A DNA stretch of 64,000 nucleotides from Verrucomicrobiales bacterium (GTDB taxonomy: Bacteria > Verrucomicrobiota > Verrucomicrobiia > Verrucomicrobiales > SLCJ01). The notes beneath the pieces are model-generated. The model was not told where the DNA came from. It searched no databases and was given only the letters and a program-made list of their open reading frames with translations. Within the stretch, counting starts at the first letter, position 1, and each line of letters opens with the position of its first letter. The DNA is taken from contig JAGXGH010000069.1 in NCBI GenBank assembly GCA_024636835.1, positions 1 through 64,000 on the forward strand. The letters run 5' to 3'. This document shows, in pieces, positions 24,688-33,440 of the stretch. Made by a program: the position numbers and the translations under genes.

Positions 24688-26739
24688 CTATTGCAATTCC
24701 ACCATCGCCTCGCCTATCGCCTTACCGATTTCGAGGTAGCTTTCGGCGTTGCCTTTGTAGCGGTCGCGCCCGCCGGGCAGCTCTTCATCAGGGCGGATCA
24801 TCGGACGGGTGTCGATGCTGATCACCTTGCCGGTGAATTCCGGATATTTCTTTTGATCACCGACCGCCATCTGGGCGTCGAAGACCTTCTGCTGGTTCGG
24901 ATTCATTGGGGTTCCGGCACGAGCGAGCGCGCCAACAACGACCGGCAGATCCGGCGCATTGAGGTCATTGCGCAAGTCACCGATCAGATGAGTGAGCTGC
25001 TTCTCATAATCAGCTGCTTTCGAGTCCCACTCGCCGTCAGCGATTCCCTGAAACCAGACCAGCCCGGCCAGTTCCGCCCCTTGGCTGGCATCTCCTGGGT
25101 AGACCCGCTCAAGCTCATCGCCAAGCGCCTTTCTCACTCCGTCCACCAACTCGAGGTAGGACTGTCCGTTGAGCAGATAGCGATCGAGTTCGAGCCACTC
25201 GTCCATCCGCTCCAGCCCGTTCCAGGTGTCTTCACCGTTGCCGGGGTTCTTGAAGACGACGGCCTTGCCATCGAGACTCTTCTTCACACCCTCCCAGTAG
25301 CTACCGGTAATCGAATCGCCGACGAACAGGACGCGGGGAAGCGGCTTTGTCGGCTTCTGCCGTTTCTCCAGCGCCGCGAGGACGGTCTCGGTCACCTTGG
25401 GGGCGAGGTTCCCAACGCTGTGGACGTTGTTGCTTTTGGGAAACCCTTGGCGACGGACCTCGGCGTTGAGGTCGTTGATGATCACGCCGTTTTCCTTCAT
25501 GACCTTCTCCGCGACTCGGTTGTAGGCGTCCTCGTCGCCGTTGAGCTTACCCGGCTCCCCTTCCCACACAGGCGTCGCCGCCCCCCAGATCAGAGTGGCG
25601 CCGGTCTTTTTCATCTTCGCCACCAGAGTGCGGAGGTTTTTCTCAAAGTCCTCCACCGAGGTGGTGTTATAGCCGGAGAAATACTTCGAGGTGGATTCGC
25701 GGTAGGTGGCGTCCCAGACGCCGAAGTTGAAATGAATAACGTCCCAGCTGCCGTCGAGGTCGGAACCACCGCCGCTGGAGGGCGGGCGGAAGTCGTGGCT
25801 CAGGTCGCGAGAGCCGCGAGAGAACCAGTTGGGGTGGCGGGTGGCGAAACGCAGGATCATCACCGGTTCTTCAATGGCGTCGCCGAGCACGTGGCCGAGC
25901 ATCAGGTCGACGCCCATCCGTTCGCCGCCTTCGGGGCCGATCCGCACCTCGGTCACACAGGTCAATGGCCGACCTGGGGCTTCGGTATTGTTGTGGACGG
26001 GATGCGCGTCGTAGAGGACAACATCGTCGCGGGTCACCCACTCGCCGTTTTTGTCCTTGAGAAAAGAGTAATCGGAATTCTCTGCAACGACCGTTTCCAA
26101 GGTGCCGGGTTTGTGGACTCGCGGTAGTTTGAAGGCATGACCAGGCTGCTTGAAGAATATGGTTTGTAAAGCGTAGCGCTTGTTCGGCTCGAGAGTCACC
26201 GCCTTGATCCGTGCCCGTGCCTGGCCGGGATCCCGACGGTAGACTTCCTCGCCGTCGAGGGTGGTGAGATTGAACGCGGACTCGCCCTCACCGGGATGGA
26301 GTTCATAGTCGCCCCCGTCCTTCACCTCGACGAAACCCCGCAGTACGGTGGTGTGGTCCGGCTTCATGGCCGACTCGGGGAACGGAGTCATCGGCACTGG
26401 TTCGCGACCGCGCTTCTTAGGATCGATGCGCCGCGTCCGTTGATCCCCGGTCTCGACCAAGCTGGTCGCCACCGGTTTCATGGTCTCGTAGTCGGCTTCG
26501 GGCGACCAAGCGCCTTGGTAAACCGCGCAGTTCACATGCTTGAGCTCCTCGTCCTGGGTGGCCTTGGCGTTTGAAAAGAACGCCTCATGCACCCCGTCGG
26601 TGCGCCCCTCGACGATACCTTCCTCCAACACACTTTCGTCACCGGCGAGGATGTAGACTTTGATCGGCTTGGCGGCCTGAGCAGGAAGCGAGAGGAGAGC
26701 GGCGAGGAGGAGAAGAACGGCGTGAGGTTTCGGAGTCAT
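24688..26739 (-). CDS. SASA-type esterase with a circularly permuted SGNH insert
   Basis: A 683-residue secreted protein; ATG at 26739 begins the signal peptide (TPKPHAVLLLLAALLSLPAQA). Residues 25-325 are the first half of a SASA esterase (VYILAGDESVLEEG, DKNGEWVTRDDVVLYD, LGHVLGDA, DFRPPSSGG) with a beta insert near 130-225. The usual GQSN is GDES, so the canonical Ser is displaced. Residues 328-460 are the second half of an SGNH hydrolase (WDVIHFNFGVWD, GATLIWGAATPV, NNVHSVGN), and 467-518 its first half (RVLFVGDSITGSYW, NPGNGEDTWNGL). Residues 519-683 resume the SASA fold (GLVWFQGIADGEWD, YKGNAESYLEIGKAIG). The frame is intact throughout, so it is probably expressed. The upstream 26740-26836 and downstream 24405-24687 spaces show nothing. 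Confidence 0.78.
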   Translation of the reverse strand: MTPKPHAVLLLLAALLSLPAQAAKPIKVYILAGDESVLEEGIVEGRTDGVHEAFFSNAKATQDEELKHVNCAVYQGAWSPEADYETMKPVATSLVETGDQRTRRIDPKKRGREPVPMTPFPESAMKPDHTTVLRGFVEVKDGGDYELHPGEGESAFNLTTLDGEEVYRRDPGQARARIKAVTLEPNKRYALQTIFFKQPGHAFKLPRVHKPGTLETVVAENSDYSFLKDKNGEWVTRDDVVLYDAHPVHNNTEAPGRPLTCVTEVRIGPEGGERMGVDLMLGHVLGDAIEEPVMILRFATRHPNWFSRGSRDLSHDFRPPSSGGGSDLDGSWDVIHFNFGVWDATYRESTSKYFSGYNTTSVEDFEKNLRTLVAKMKKTGATLIWGAATPVWEGEPGKLNGDEDAYNRVAEKVMKENGVIINDLNAEVRRQGFPKSNNVHSVGNLAPKVTETVLAALEKRQKPTKPLPRVLFVGDSITGSYWEGVKKSLDGKAVVFKNPGNGEDTWNGLERMDEWLELDRYLLNGQSYLELVDGVRKALGDELERVYPGDASQGAELAGLVWFQGIADGEWDSKAADYEKQLTHLIGDLRNDLNAPDLPVVVGALARAGTPMNPNQQKVFDAQMAVGDQKKYPEFTGKVISIDTRPMIRPDEELPGGRDRYKGNAESYLEIGKAIGEAMVELQ

Positions 26740-26836
26740 CGGAAACAAAGTGTGACTCTGACTGCTTCCATGGGGCAGCCGGAGTTAGGGTATTATCGCG
26801 GTTGGTTTTAGCTTGCCTTGCGAGCGATGTGGATGC

Positions 26837-27883
26837 TCAGACCTTGGCTAACTTCAGAGAGAAGCGATTCTGATCTCCTAGGTTTGTGAGGTCAAGTGTC
26901 GGTGAGTAATCGTAAACTTCAACCGTGCGCTTCGGAGTGAATTCCATCAGTCGCAACCAACCATCGCCGCCGTTCGGCTTCATTTGAAAGTTCACCAGCA
27001 ATTGATGGACATCGCGGCCGCCGGGAGTGGCCGACGTCACCTTGCCCAGGCCGTCTTCCAGCACATGGCCGTTGAGTGTTATGATAAAGTTCTCGTGCTT
27101 GCTGACCAGGTTTTGCCACAGCTCCTCGCCGTCCATCACATCGCCGTCGCGGCCTTTGCCTACACCGTAAGTGTGCGGATTCCAGCGCTGCTTTTCCCCG
27201 AATTTTTTCCAGTCGTAGCGGGTTTCGTCGTAGTAGGTATAGGCGTGCGTGATCAGGATGGCTTCCCGATCCGCGTGCTTTGCCGCCACCTCTTTGGCCC
27301 AACGGACGACATCGGCCCGGGGCCCGAATTCCAGACCGATCACCAGGAACTCCCTACCGCCGGCGGAGAACAAATGGTAACTGTTCGTCATACTCGCGGG
27401 CTCCTTGTCGTAAGTGCCGCCGAAGGTCGCCAGTTCCTCAAATTTGGTGACAGGAAAGTAATTGTTGAGCAAGGTTGAGCGATCGGTGCCTCGACCTTTG
27501 TCACTGTAGTCGTGGTTGCCGGGAACGAAGAAATACGGCAAGTGACCGTCGAGCTGACTCATTGCCTTTTGGGCGATCTCCCACTGCGGCGGGTTGTTGT
27601 GGTCGGTGATGTCGCCAAGGTGCAGCACGGCCTGAATGCGGCGCGCGTTCTTGTTCTCGACCAACCAACGGGTCTGCGCGAGGAACTCTTCAGGGTGGCC
27701 GTTGCAATACTTCTGCGTGTCGGGCAACACGGCAAGCGTGAACGAACCCTCACCGGGAAGTGGAGGTGCGCCCTGTTTCATGGACTCCTCAAGGTCAGAC
27801 GCCTCCGCGACTCCGGAAAGCATATTGGCAAATGGGAGCGCGAACCCGGCTTTGAGAAATTGGCGGCGTTTGAGATCAGTCAT
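26837..27883 (-). CDS. Secreted metallophosphoesterase (calcineurin-like)
   Basis: A 348-residue phosphoesterase. The N-terminus is Tat-like (KRRQFLKAGFALPFANMLSG). Metal-binding motifs of the calcineurin-like superfamily follow in order: LPDTQKYC, LHLGDITDHNN, VPGNHDY, LITHAYTYYD and LNGHVLEDG. Length fits single-domain exported members. It cleaves phosphate mono- or diesters in the periplasm; the substrate is unknown. Single gene, preceded by a 260-bp spacer holding a palindrome at 28030-28046. Confidence 0.88.
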   Translation of the reverse strand: MTDLKRRQFLKAGFALPFANMLSGVAEASDLEESMKQGAPPLPGEGSFTLAVLPDTQKYCNGHPEEFLAQTRWLVENKNARRIQAVLHLGDITDHNNPPQWEIAQKAMSQLDGHLPYFFVPGNHDYSDKGRGTDRSTLLNNYFPVTKFEELATFGGTYDKEPASMTNSYHLFSAGGREFLVIGLEFGPRADVVRWAKEVAAKHADREAILITHAYTYYDETRYDWKKFGEKQRWNPHTYGVGKGRDGDVMDGEELWQNLVSKHENFIITLNGHVLEDGLGKVTSATPGGRDVHQLLVNFQMKPNGGDGWLRLMEFTPKRTVEVYDYSPTLDLTNLGDQNRFSLKLAKV

Positions 27884-28029
27884 GATGCGCTATGTTCAGG
27901 TTTTCTGTTAGGTTATTTTCTTGAAATTTGCCCGATTCGACTTTTTTAAATTTTCACGCAAAAATCCATATCCGTATTTGCCAAACTTGTAAGGTATTAT
28001 CAATGCTCTTCACTCTTTCCTACTATACC

Positions 28030-28046
28030 TATATTAAGCTAGTATA
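28030..28046. promoter_or_regulatory. Operator-like palindrome upstream of the phosphoesterase gene
   Basis: TATATTA-AGC-TAGTATA is an inverted repeat with 7-bp arms and one mismatch. It lies about 150 bp upstream of the start at 27883 and shares the CTAGT core with 28964-28968 and 7932-7936. A site for the nearby GntR-type regulator is a guess. The rest of 27884-28144 shows only AT-rich promoter-like DNA. Confidence 0.35.
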
Positions 28047-28144
28047 TCGATCATACCCTTGAAGCTTCGCTCCGCTTCCGGGCATCACCCGTCAACCATT
28101 TTGTGAGACTGCGGGGACTGACCCCATAGCCGCAACGGTGCCGG

Positions 28145-28822
28145 TCACCGGCGGCGGCGAAGCAGGGGGAGCATTCCGAGGCTGCCGAGGAGAACGGCGG
28201 AGGGCTCGGGGATTGTAGCGACGGCAGCGTCGAGGTTTGCCACTGTAGGAGTTTCGGTGCCGGTCACGAAGGCAAAGGCGTCAATGAGAAAACCGTCTTC
28301 ACGGTGACCATACTGAAAAATCTCCGAGCCACCGGTGGAGACGTATGAACCTACATTTTCGACTTCAGTAGTAGTGTCAGTCAAGTTGAGCCAGACCCAT
28401 GTCTGATTCGTAATCTCGAAGCCGTCTGGATCAGTGAACGAGTTTTTGGTAGCTCCCAACTGATTGACATGATACCAGTCTGCATCTGAAGTTGGAGATT
28501 TTGTTCCAAAGCCCACCCCTGCATAGAAGCTGTCATCACTGGCATCCCCTGGACCAATGTAAAATCGCGCATACAAATCGTATGTTCCCGCAGCAAGATT
28601 CACGGAGTAGGATGCGATAGCAGCAGCGCTACCAGGGCTATTGGAGCCGACAGTGCCCGCACTCGATAGATATGATCCGGACGAGCCGGCGATAGAGGAT
28701 GCAACGGTAAAGTTTGAACCCAGCGTCGTGGCGATTTCGGCCTCAAAGGCAACGATCGCTGCTTGGGTAGATGTCGCCGCGAATGCGACGGAGAGAAGTG
28801 ATGCTATTGATATTTTTTTCAT
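28145..28822 (-). CDS. PEP-CTERM sorting domain protein, third in window
   Basis: A 225-residue exported protein. The start at 28822 begins a signal peptide (MKKISIASLLSVAFAATSTQAA). The mature part (GTYDLYARFYIGPGDASDDSFYAG, NQTWVWLNLTDTTTEVENVG) looks like a carbohydrate-binding-module-type beta-sandwich and differs from the shared module at 8-14 kb. The end is IPEPS, LLGSLGMLPLL and RRRR, a PEP-CTERM anchor. It is divergent from the GntR-type regulator (155 bp apart), a common regulator-target layout. Possibly a surface glycan-binding protein. Confidence 0.82.
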   Translation of the reverse strand: MKKISIASLLSVAFAATSTQAAIVAFEAEIATTLGSNFTVASSIAGSSGSYLSSAGTVGSNSPGSAAAIASYSVNLAAGTYDLYARFYIGPGDASDDSFYAGVGFGTKSPTSDADWYHVNQLGATKNSFTDPDGFEITNQTWVWLNLTDTTTEVENVGSYVSTGGSEIFQYGHREDGFLIDAFAFVTGTETPTVANLDAAVATIPEPSAVLLGSLGMLPLLRRRR

Positions 28823-28958
28823 CGTTTTGTAATAATTTTGGGTTACGAGGAATTTACCGAATCCCAAGGTTTCGAATACACACTGAATACTCGCAGCCAA
28901 GAAATAACAAAAGCGTTTGGCTTATCAATGAACTTTGAGCTTTCCATCTACACCTGGA

Positions 28959-28971
28959 TAAACCTAGTTTA
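28959..28971. promoter_or_regulatory. Operator-like palindrome at the regulator start
   Basis: TAAAC-CTA-GTTTA is a perfect inverted repeat ending 6 bp before the ATG at 28978. Its position over the likely translation start region and beside the regulator gene fits an autoregulatory site. Confidence 0.4.
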
Positions 28972-28977
28972 CCACCC

Positions 28978-30051
28978 ATGAGCTCATTGCAGATTCTCTC
29001 CGCCTCTGAACAAGTAGCCGACTACTTAAAAGGCGAACTGCTGCGAAGACGCTGGACCGGCACCATGCCGGGCGGAGACCGACTTGTCTCCGAGCTTGGA
29101 ATCGGGAGGGAGACAGTAAGGGCGGCGCTGAGCCAGCTTGAGGACGAAGGGCTCCTTGCTCCACAAGGGAGAAGGAAACGCCGTCTAATCACAATACCGG
29201 AAGGGATCAATCTGCGTCACTTGCATGTGAGCATTCTGTTGTATGAAAAAAGTGACCGCGAGCGCCCGTATACCATCAACTTACTGAACCAACTTCAGGA
29301 GCGCGGGTACACAGCCACTTGCGCCACGAAAAACCTACACGATCTCGGGATGGACGCGAAGCGGGTGGCTCGCTTTATCGCCCAAACGCCCGCCGACGCC
29401 TGGGTGGTCATCGCAGGCCCCTACGAAGTGCTCGAATGGTTCTCCGGGCAACCGGTTCCTGCCATCGGCATGTTCGGACGTGTCTCGGGTCTTCCCATCG
29501 CGACGGCCTCGGTACGAAATATCCCGCCGCTCATCGCGGGGGTCAGGAAACTGATTTCACATGGCCATCAGCGCATCGTGATGCTGGCACGGGAGGAACG
29601 CCGCAAGCCGGTCCCGGGGCTGATGGAGCAGGCATTCCTCGACGAGATGTCGGCACAGGGGCTGCCCACCGGTCCCTACAACCTGCCGGATTGGGATGAT
29701 ACCCCGGCCGGCTTGCTCGCGCGCCTCGATATGCTATTCCTACACTCGCCGCCAAGCGCCCTGATCCTCGGCGACACGGCGCTTTTCATCCCCGTCCAGC
29801 AGTTCCTTGCCCGGCGCGGCCTGCTGGTGCCGGAGCGGGTTTCGCTGTTCATCGCCGATTCCGACTTGGCCTTCGCATGGGCCTCCCCTCCGATTTCCCG
29901 TATCCGCTGGGATCACCGCCCAGTGGTAAGGAGGATTTTGCGCTGGGCCGACAACGTCGCAAACGGTAGAGAAGACAGGAGTCAGACGTTCTTTAAAGCC
30001 AAATTTGTGGAGGGCGGAACCATTGGTCCTGTGACAGAAAAAAATAGCTGA
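28978..30051 (+). CDS. GntR-type transcriptional regulator with sugar-binding-like domain
   Basis: A 357-residue regulator. Residues ~8-72 are a winged helix of the GntR kind (SEQVADYLKGELLRRRW, LVSELGIGRETVRAALSQLE). Residues ~80-345 resemble the periplasmic-binding-protein fold of LacI/GalR effectors (LHVSILLYEKSD, DAWVVIAGPYEVLEWF, HQRIVMLAREER, PPSALILGDTALF). Such regulators respond to sugars and control glycan-use genes. It lies between the PEP-CTERM gene (divergent) and a broken sialate esterase (same strand). A relic of a second such regulator is at 22450-22625, so the island once had at least two. Confidence 0.87.
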   Translation: MSSLQILSASEQVADYLKGELLRRRWTGTMPGGDRLVSELGIGRETVRAALSQLEDEGLLAPQGRRKRRLITIPEGINLRHLHVSILLYEKSDRERPYTINLLNQLQERGYTATCATKNLHDLGMDAKRVARFIAQTPADAWVVIAGPYEVLEWFSGQPVPAIGMFGRVSGLPIATASVRNIPPLIAGVRKLISHGHQRIVMLAREERRKPVPGLMEQAFLDEMSAQGLPTGPYNLPDWDDTPAGLLARLDMLFLHSPPSALILGDTALFIPVQQFLARRGLLVPERVSLFIADSDLAFAWASPPISRIRWDHRPVVRRILRWADNVANGREDRSQTFFKAKFVEGGTIGPVTEKNS

Positions 30052-30209
30052 ACTTCTTTCTCAGCCAATGCATCAGGTGCTGAAAGCTCGCCACCATTAT
30101 CCATGTAAGTTAGTTCTTGGTTCTCTCATTAATCCTTAATCGCCACGTAAACCTCTCTGCGATGCTTCCCCAGAACAACACCCGCACCTCGATTCATTCA
30201 TCCAAGGCT

Positions 30210-31403
30210 ATGAAACATCTCTTGAAAAAACCACCCTCGCCGCCTTCGCTATCCTCGCCGCCTGCCCAGGTGTCGCTAATGCGGTGCCGCTCAAGGTTCA
30301 TCGCATCTTTTCCAGCAACATGGTGATCCAGCGCGACAAGCCGATCACGATCTGGGGATGGGCCGACGCCGGTGACTCTGTAACTGTCCGCTTCGGCGCA
30401 GAACAGACCGAGACCGAGGCTGCCGGTGATGATGGGCGCTGGGAGGTGAGCTTTGCAGCCAAGGAAGCGAGCGCTGACCCGCGCAAGCTGGTTATTACCT
30501 CCGGCGAGCAGACTATCGAGATGGACAACCTCGTCATCGGCGATGTTTGGGTGATGAACGGCCAGAGCAACATGCGATTCACCATGGAGGAAGAACTCGC
30601 CAAACAAATTGAAAAATGGGAGAAAAAGGTCGCCGACAAGCGCGCCCAAGGGGTGGCTGAAAACAAGTTACCCAAAAAACCGACGCTCGACAGCATCCGG
30701 TCATGGAACATTCCGGGGATGAGCCCTAGCGACGCGGCAAGCTGCTACAACGGTATGTTCGGTGCCTTCAAGGGGCTCAATATCAAAGGCGTCCTGTTTC
30801 ACCAGGGCTACAACAACGCGATGTCGAGTAACTGCCGCCCCAAGCGTTACCGAGTGCTGATGAAGCTGATGGTCGAGGGCTGGCGCGACGACTTCAACGA
30901 TGCCGCGCTTCCGGTCGGCGTGATCGGGTTCTGCGCGGGGGCCATTCCGCAGTCAGCAGAGGACTTTGAAACCTGGTCAGTTTCCGGAGGTGCCTACATC
31001 CGCGAATCCCAGCGACTCTGACTGGCCGATGTCGGTGATGCGCAGAACACCGCTTTCCTTCCCGCCTACGACGTTCAGATTCCCGGCTTGCACCCACAAA
31101 AGAAAAAAGCCCACGGTGTGCACGCCGCGCGTTGGGCCCTCAACCGCCTCTACGACATGAAGGTCAACTGGGACACCGCATCGCTGATCTCCGCCGAGCA
31201 GGACGGCGACGAAATGGTGCTCACCTTCAACAAGCCAGTGATGCCCGACGACATGTCGACGATCCCGCTCGGTTTCTCGATCGCCGGTGAGGACGGCAAT
31301 GAACCAGGAAGCTGCCGAGCGCTGTGAATACCGTCGTATGGAGGAAGCCAAACACGCCGTAGAAATCCTCGATCGCCTCAAGACCCTCGGACGTGACGAG
31401 TAA
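30210..31403 (+). pseudogene. Broken sialate O-acetylesterase paralogue
   Basis: Clear homologue of the gene at 15904 (PLKVHRIFSSNMVIQRDKPI, MNGQSNMRF, SWNIPGMSPSDA, DVQIPGLHPQKKKAHG). Four lesions are visible. The signal peptide is frameshifted at a run of six A (near 30227): the other frame gives KTTLAAFAILAACPGVANA. About 110 residues are missing after the GQSNM block. A Gly codon is now TGA at 31019-31021 (RESQRL then stop then LADVGDA). About 105 residues are missing with a frame change after GEDG (31297), before AAERCEYRRMEEAK. The last codons and the TAATACC palindrome at the stop are conserved. Neighbours are the regulator and the GH127-like gene. Confidence 0.9.
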
Positions 31404-31418
31404 TACCGAATCTTGGTA

Positions 31419-33152
31419 TCATTCCCCACTGCCAGCGACAAAATAACACTCGCTTCCCTTGTGCCCGGAGCCCATGAGGCTCCAGCCTTGATCGCGCAGG
31501 CCCTCAAGGCGCGCGGGCCATTCCAGCAATGGGGCGGCACCCCCTTCGCGCGCCAGTAAATTCGGCCCGTACCCCAGAACAAATGAGGTGCCGTCCACGG
31601 GACTTCCGGGCAAACGTTCGCAGCGGCGGTTTTCCGCATACACACCACCGGAATAGATGAATTCCACCTCACCAACGGGTTTACTGGTCACACACCAGAT
31701 GCCTTGCTCTTCCACCGCAATCGATACGCCCGCAGAATCCACCGCGGTGACGGAGTCGGCCCAGTGCGGGCGGCGGACACGAACCACACTGGCAGGCTGG
31801 CCCGCCAAAGACAGGCGTTGACGCATCACCTCACCGGCAAACCCCACATGCCGTAAAACCGACACGGTGATACCGACTGAGTCCTCGGCACAAAAATCCA
31901 ATGCGAAGTAACAACTCAGCACACCATCGCGGCGCGACATCAGATGACGGCGGATTTCGGCAAATCCCAACTCGCCATGAAAGGTGCAACACCAGGTCGA
32001 TTCCTCATAACTCTTTCCAAAACCATAGACCCCGTCATCGTCACAATGGATTCGACGATGACCAAACCCGCCTTTCGATCCTTGATTTTGGAGGAAGTGA
32101 TTGTGCAGCGTTCGCTCGGCCATTTCCCAATACCGAGACTTCCCCGTCAGACGGCCGAGCTCCAAATTCAGCCGCAGCCAATCGACGATGGCACAGCCTT
32201 CATCGCGGACAAACTTCACCCGGCATTTTTCCAAAATACCACCAGCCGGGTTGATGTAACCACCCTGCACCAGCTCATCCCATCGCTTCTCGACTCTCGA
32301 CAAATAGATCGCATCTCCGGTCGCCTCGTAGAGCAGGAGCAGACCCACATGGCTACACAGCATCCCGTGGGCATGGTCGACGGGCAATTGGTCAAAACGC
32401 TGGTAAAACGCAGCCATCTTCGCCGCCGCGTCGATGTATTTTCGCTTATCGGTTACATTGCCGAGTTTGACAAGACCTTCCATCGCCGGAAACCAGCAGG
32501 TCACATAACCCGCCGCATAGGTTCCTCCGGCCGTGTATTCATCGATGCGTTCGGGATCATTGAAGCGCGACATCACCGAGAGGTAGAAGTCACCCAGTTG
32601 GTGGGCGGCACGGGCGGTCGCCTGATGATCAGGAAAGGCGCGCATCGCCTCCACCAGCCCACACAAGAGCCTCGCATTCCCCCACAGCGCCGGTAGCATC
32701 CGACTGCCCAAGGGATCGTCCTCTTTGCCCGGGTGATCGATGGGAGCCTGCCAGTCGATGGTGCCCGAGGCGCAAAAATACCCACCGGCTCGCTGGTGCT
32801 GGGGTATTTGCTTCAGCAACTCTTCAAAAGCGGGATGCGCTGGCTGGCCTTGATGGGCATTCATCGCCATGATCTCCAAAAAGCGCCCCGATATGTCGCC
32901 CGAGTAATTCTTGAAAGGGCGCTTCATCACATGACCCCATGGAGCATCATCGTACTCGCTGACTTTTTCCCCGGTCAGGTCGGCACGCAGCCAGGGCAAA
33001 GAGTTGAATGGGGCAAAACGAAATCGGGCATCGCAAGTCGATGCTGAGCGCCCCACTTCGCCACCCAGAATCACCACCGGCTGTTCAACCGCCGTGGCAC
33101 TCAGGGAAAATACGAAAAAAACAAGCGTCGCAAACGTTTGGGAAGGATTCAT
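31419..33152 (-). CDS. GH127-like (DUF1680) glycosidase
   Basis: A 577-residue secreted protein of the DUF1680 / beta-L-arabinofuranosidase group. After a signal peptide (residues 1-22) the helical barrel carries GRFLEIMAMNAHQG, DEYTAGGTYAAGYVTCWFPAMEGL and the metal site D-E-G-C (Glu318, Cys320) with W-C-C-T-F-H-G (Cys388, Cys389). In characterised GH127 enzymes this Glu-Cys-Cys-Cys cluster binds zinc and one of the paired Cys is the nucleophile, so all key residues are present. The C-terminal ~170 residues are a beta domain. It likely releases beta-L-arabinofuranose or a similar sugar. It converges with the broken esterase (16-bp gap). Confidence 0.8.
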   Translation of the reverse strand: MNPSQTFATLVFFVFSLSATAVEQPVVILGGEVGRSASTCDARFRFAPFNSLPWLRADLTGEKVSEYDDAPWGHVMKRPFKNYSGDISGRFLEIMAMNAHQGQPAHPAFEELLKQIPQHQRAGGYFCASGTIDWQAPIDHPGKEDDPLGSRMLPALWGNARLLCGLVEAMRAFPDHQATARAAHQLGDFYLSVMSRFNDPERIDEYTAGGTYAAGYVTCWFPAMEGLVKLGNVTDKRKYIDAAAKMAAFYQRFDQLPVDHAHGMLCSHVGLLLLYEATGDAIYLSRVEKRWDELVQGGYINPAGGILEKCRVKFVRDEGCAIVDWLRLNLELGRLTGKSRYWEMAERTLHNHFLQNQGSKGGFGHRRIHCDDDGVYGFGKSYEESTWCCTFHGELGFAEIRRHLMSRRDGVLSCYFALDFCAEDSVGITVSVLRHVGFAGEVMRQRLSLAGQPASVVRVRRPHWADSVTAVDSAGVSIAVEEQGIWCVTSKPVGEVEFIYSGGVYAENRRCERLPGSPVDGTSFVLGYGPNLLAREGGAAPLLEWPARLEGLRDQGWSLMGSGHKGSECYFVAGSGE

Positions 33153-33440
33153 GTCCCAGTAATCTTATGTTGGCTTCAGCGTCTAGCAATCCAAACCATC
33201 GATAAACCCGTAAGTCCACTGAGTGTTTGTAGCCAGAAAGCTTACGCTGTCATCGCACACTCTGAATCCACCATACCTTGCTGACTCAACAATCCCGTTC
33301 GTTTCCGCTGTCAACCAACGTATTCTAGGCATAAATAATTTAGGCCCCGTGCTCATTATCGGAATGCAGGCATAGCTCTCTGGAAGAGCCTGCCCGACCC
33401 ATCTCACCCAGCAACCCTCCAAACGCATCCGCTGAAAATC
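33153..33440. other. Intergenic space without a convincing gene
   Basis: 288 bp between divergent genes. A minus-strand frame of 81 codons (33183-33428) has no signal, no family resemblance and no start context, so it is not called. The space presumably holds the two divergent promoters; no clear box or repeat was recognised. Confidence 0.5.

Noticed and set aside
24451-26127. A 558-codon open frame on the plus strand opposite the permuted esterase gene
   Set aside because: Its translation has no signal, domain or family resemblance, and the opposite strand carries clear SASA and SGNH motifs. It is a high-GC shadow frame.
33183-33428. An 81-codon minus-strand frame in the spacer before the S9 peptidase
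   Set aside because: No start context, signal or recognisable family; could be a degraded gene end but cannot be supported.
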